64,000 nt of DNA from Triatoma infestans (taxonomy: Eukaryota; Arthropoda; Insecta; Hemiptera; Reduviidae): the NCBI GenBank assembly GCA_011037195.1, contig JAAEAF010004340.1, positions 54,836 through 118,835 of the forward strand, read 5' to 3'. The notes beneath the pieces are model-generated. The model saw only the letters and a program-made list of their open reading frames with translations. It made no database searches and was not told where the DNA came from. How positions within the stretch are numbered: position 1 is the stretch's first letter; the number at the start of each line of letters is the position of its first letter. A program made the position numbers and the translations under genes. Shown one piece after another: positions 61,631-64,000 of this stretch.

Positions 61631-64000
61631 CTTTATTATAACGGCCGTTATTTCTGAAGAAAAATTTCTTCTTGAGCAATGAATAGAACGCATGCGTCTC
61701 ATGCCGCCTACATAAGCCCTTTACTTTACCGCCTTTTGTCCGTATTGCCCCCAGTTATCAACAGACCTTTGTCATGACAACATGATACTACAGGCCGCTT
61801 TCCTCATTGTTTTCGCACCCGGTTCGTAATATACGCACATTTACATTAATTTAATTTTTATTTTATTATAACATTAATAATTTTGTATTGTACTACTACA
61901 TATTAATGTGATTTAAAAAAAAAATTATTATTGTTTTATTTTTTTAATGCAATTTTTTATTAATTATTTTTCTTATATATTTAAATAAAAACAAAAAATC
62001 ATAAAATTATTAGGTGGCCATATTTTTATAACCAATTTTCAGCAAAAAAAAAAAAAAAACACCGAGATATTTTAAATCAACATTTTAATTTATTATAATT
62101 TTATAAACACAGAGCTGATAAATGACGAAAATAATTATTTGAAAAAAAATTCCAACTTTTCTAGTTTATTTTATTTTATTTTTCTAAATTATTATTTAGT
62201 TACAATTAAAAATTATTATTGAAATTTTGAATTTCAATTTTTTGCAATTAAAAAAAATATTAAGCGCATTACAAATTTATATTAATAACATAGATATTAA
62301 AAATGAAAGGACAAAATTTTGCCATTCAGAAAAAATTATCGTAGAAAACTTTATCAAATGATTAATTTTGTTCAATAGTTTTTTTTTATTTTGAATTATT
62401 AATTAATAAAGCTGGGAAATATATTTAATAATAATAATAATAATAAAACAACAAACATTAGTTATAATAATAACTAATTAGTGAAAATAAATAATAGGCT
62501 TTTGTACAGAAGTACTGGAAAGTGTGTTAGTTATAAAAGTTTAAGAGAGCTGCAAGACGGTAACTTTTTCAATTCCCCCGCCAATAAACCGTTTGACATA
62601 CGTGATAGATAGAGGTGTTATGGGACGTCGTCGCTCGCTCACTTTTTGATTTCAATCACTGTTGCTTGAATAATTTTTTTATTTATTTATTTATTTTTTT
62701 TTTCATTTATGATTTATCAAATCGTTGAACTTGTTTATTTTTGTTAAATTTTTTATTAATTTTATTGTAAATAGTGTTATTAAACAAAATTTCAAAATTA
62801 AAAAAAATCTTAATTTTCAAAATTAACACATGCCAGTTGTTGTCAGCTATGGACATACGATTAGGGTTCACAATATAATTGTTCAAAGTGGTTTTAACAT
62901 TCAAACTGTATTTGATATATTATGTTTCGATGTTGCTAATTCGATTTGTTGAACTCAAAAGTTTGGCCGGAAATATCACTTTCTCTGCAACTTTGCAGTC
63001 CCTGGATTTTTTCCCCTCCAAATGGCTATTATTATTATTTTTTTAAGAACTCATAAAATAATCTATATTAAATCATAAACAATGCAGCATGGTGAGCGTA
63101 TCAAGTGATACAGATGTTTTGGTTTAATAATATTTGGCAACTTAAAACCATTATTTAACAATTGGTCTTGAGGAAGACCATAAAATTTCGAATATATAGA
63201 TGGTTTCAAAATTATATTAATTCTAATTTCCTCTGGTCAATAATTGCCCAAAGTTATTTGAATATAATATTATATCTTACGTTGAACAGTTTTACCAAAA
63301 TGAAATGCAATTACTCTTTATTTTTGTAAACATATGATCCTAAAATAATTGAAGATATCAACGTTAACGTTCTTATTATTTTGTTTGTCAAATTTAGCAA
63401 ATTTAGCAAATTATTGCAGGTATTTGCATCATCGTCAAGCGTATTCACAATATATCTAATTCCAATACGCCTTTCCTCATCTCCAGACCCATATAAATCT
63501 TCATAACAAAATGGTAAATAAAATGACGAATAATAAAGTTAATCTATCAGAAAAGAAAATATATATTTTTTTTTTTATATTTCCGAAGTCATATTTCCTT
63601 CTCCAAATCCTCTTCCATGAATGAATTAGTATTTAAAGAGATGAAGTACGGATATGCTGGACAGATTTTTAGACAGACGCTTTACACCTTGTATTATATA
63701 TTCCACTTCCAGATATCTCCTCTAATAACTTCGTTATCAATTTCTCTGCTGTATTTTACTGTTTATCTATTGTATTCTACGTAAAAGAGGGAGGGGGGGG
63801 GACAGTTTTAAACAAAATATAATACCAAATCCCAAATTATTGGATTAATATCACAATTAATTTTATTTTATGCCCAAAATTTGTTTGTTTGTTTTTTTTC
63901 ACTTAAAAGAAAGTATTGCTGCGTTTCGCCGGTAAATTTCCAAAATTATATTTCTTTATCGGAAATAAATGTTTTGAAGATTTCCTGAGTTCGAAGAAAG
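61063..64000. other. AT-rich, no gene recognised
   Basis: Contains an (AAAT)n microsatellite at 61592-61630, a slightly GC-richer patch at 61640-61840 and long A/T runs. The last about 100 bases (gcgtttcgccggtaaatttc ... ggaaataaatgttttgaaga) look like the left part of repeat A or B running off the window. Confidence 0.4.

Noticed and set aside
1..64000. CRISPR arrays, operons or bacterial insertion sequences
   Set aside because: No regular spacer-repeat arrays or prokaryotic gene organisation; repeats are eukaryotic transposon families and microsatellites.

Overview
This is a stretch of an AT-rich, intron-rich animal genome, almost certainly an insect. The evidence is a spliced smoothened gene with fly-type PKA-site repeats in its tail, two spliced NME6-type nucleoside diphosphate kinase genes, and a dense load of arthropod-type transposons (BEL/Pao, mariner/Tc1, Jockey/R1/RTE-like LINEs, tRNA-derived SINEs). 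I cannot settle the order from sequence alone. There are no operons, CRISPR arrays or bacterial features. Exons were placed by protein similarity recalled from known families plus GT/AG junctions and reading-frame phase.

Layout. 1-6863: BEL/Pao LTR retrotransposon with an uninterrupted polyprotein and a 3' LTR; its 5' end lies outside the window. 7935-16084 (+): last ten exons of smoothened, which add up to exactly 584 codons including the stop. The signal peptide, cysteine-rich domain and most of TM1 are off the left edge. Its introns hold an internally deleted mariner (9109-10029), a LINE tail and a foldback element carrying hammerhead-ribozyme-like cores (14888-15238). 16512-17640: LINE tail and mariner relic. 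17851-21382 (-) and 28010-35308 (-): two four-exon NME6-like genes with identical intron positions, i.e. paralogues in the same orientation, with a broken third exon-1 copy inside the first. Between them are a takeout-like exon fragment, a Tc1 relic and a short LTR element with a primer-binding site. 35309-64000: no confident host gene. This is a transposon graveyard with several nestings resolvable to the base: a LINE in a Jockey element, a LINE in an RTE-like element, and a LINE in a long-TIR DNA transposon. It also holds a U2 snRNA 5' fragment, a 398-bp solo LTR with a heat-shock element next to a TATA box, and SINEs joined to a conserved leader.

How things fit together. Smoothened is the seven-pass transducer of Hedgehog signalling. 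The NME6-type kinases are small NDK-fold proteins that keep the catalytic histidine. There is no sign that these genes act together; they are simply neighbours. The most unusual signal is a foldback repeat family (about 14.9, 26.4, 31.3-31.6, 35.5-35.7 and 59.8 kb). Its members share a self-cleaving hammerhead-type core with compensatory changes in two helices and, where measurable, 8-16 bp target-site duplications, as expected of Penelope-like or retrozyme-type retroelements.
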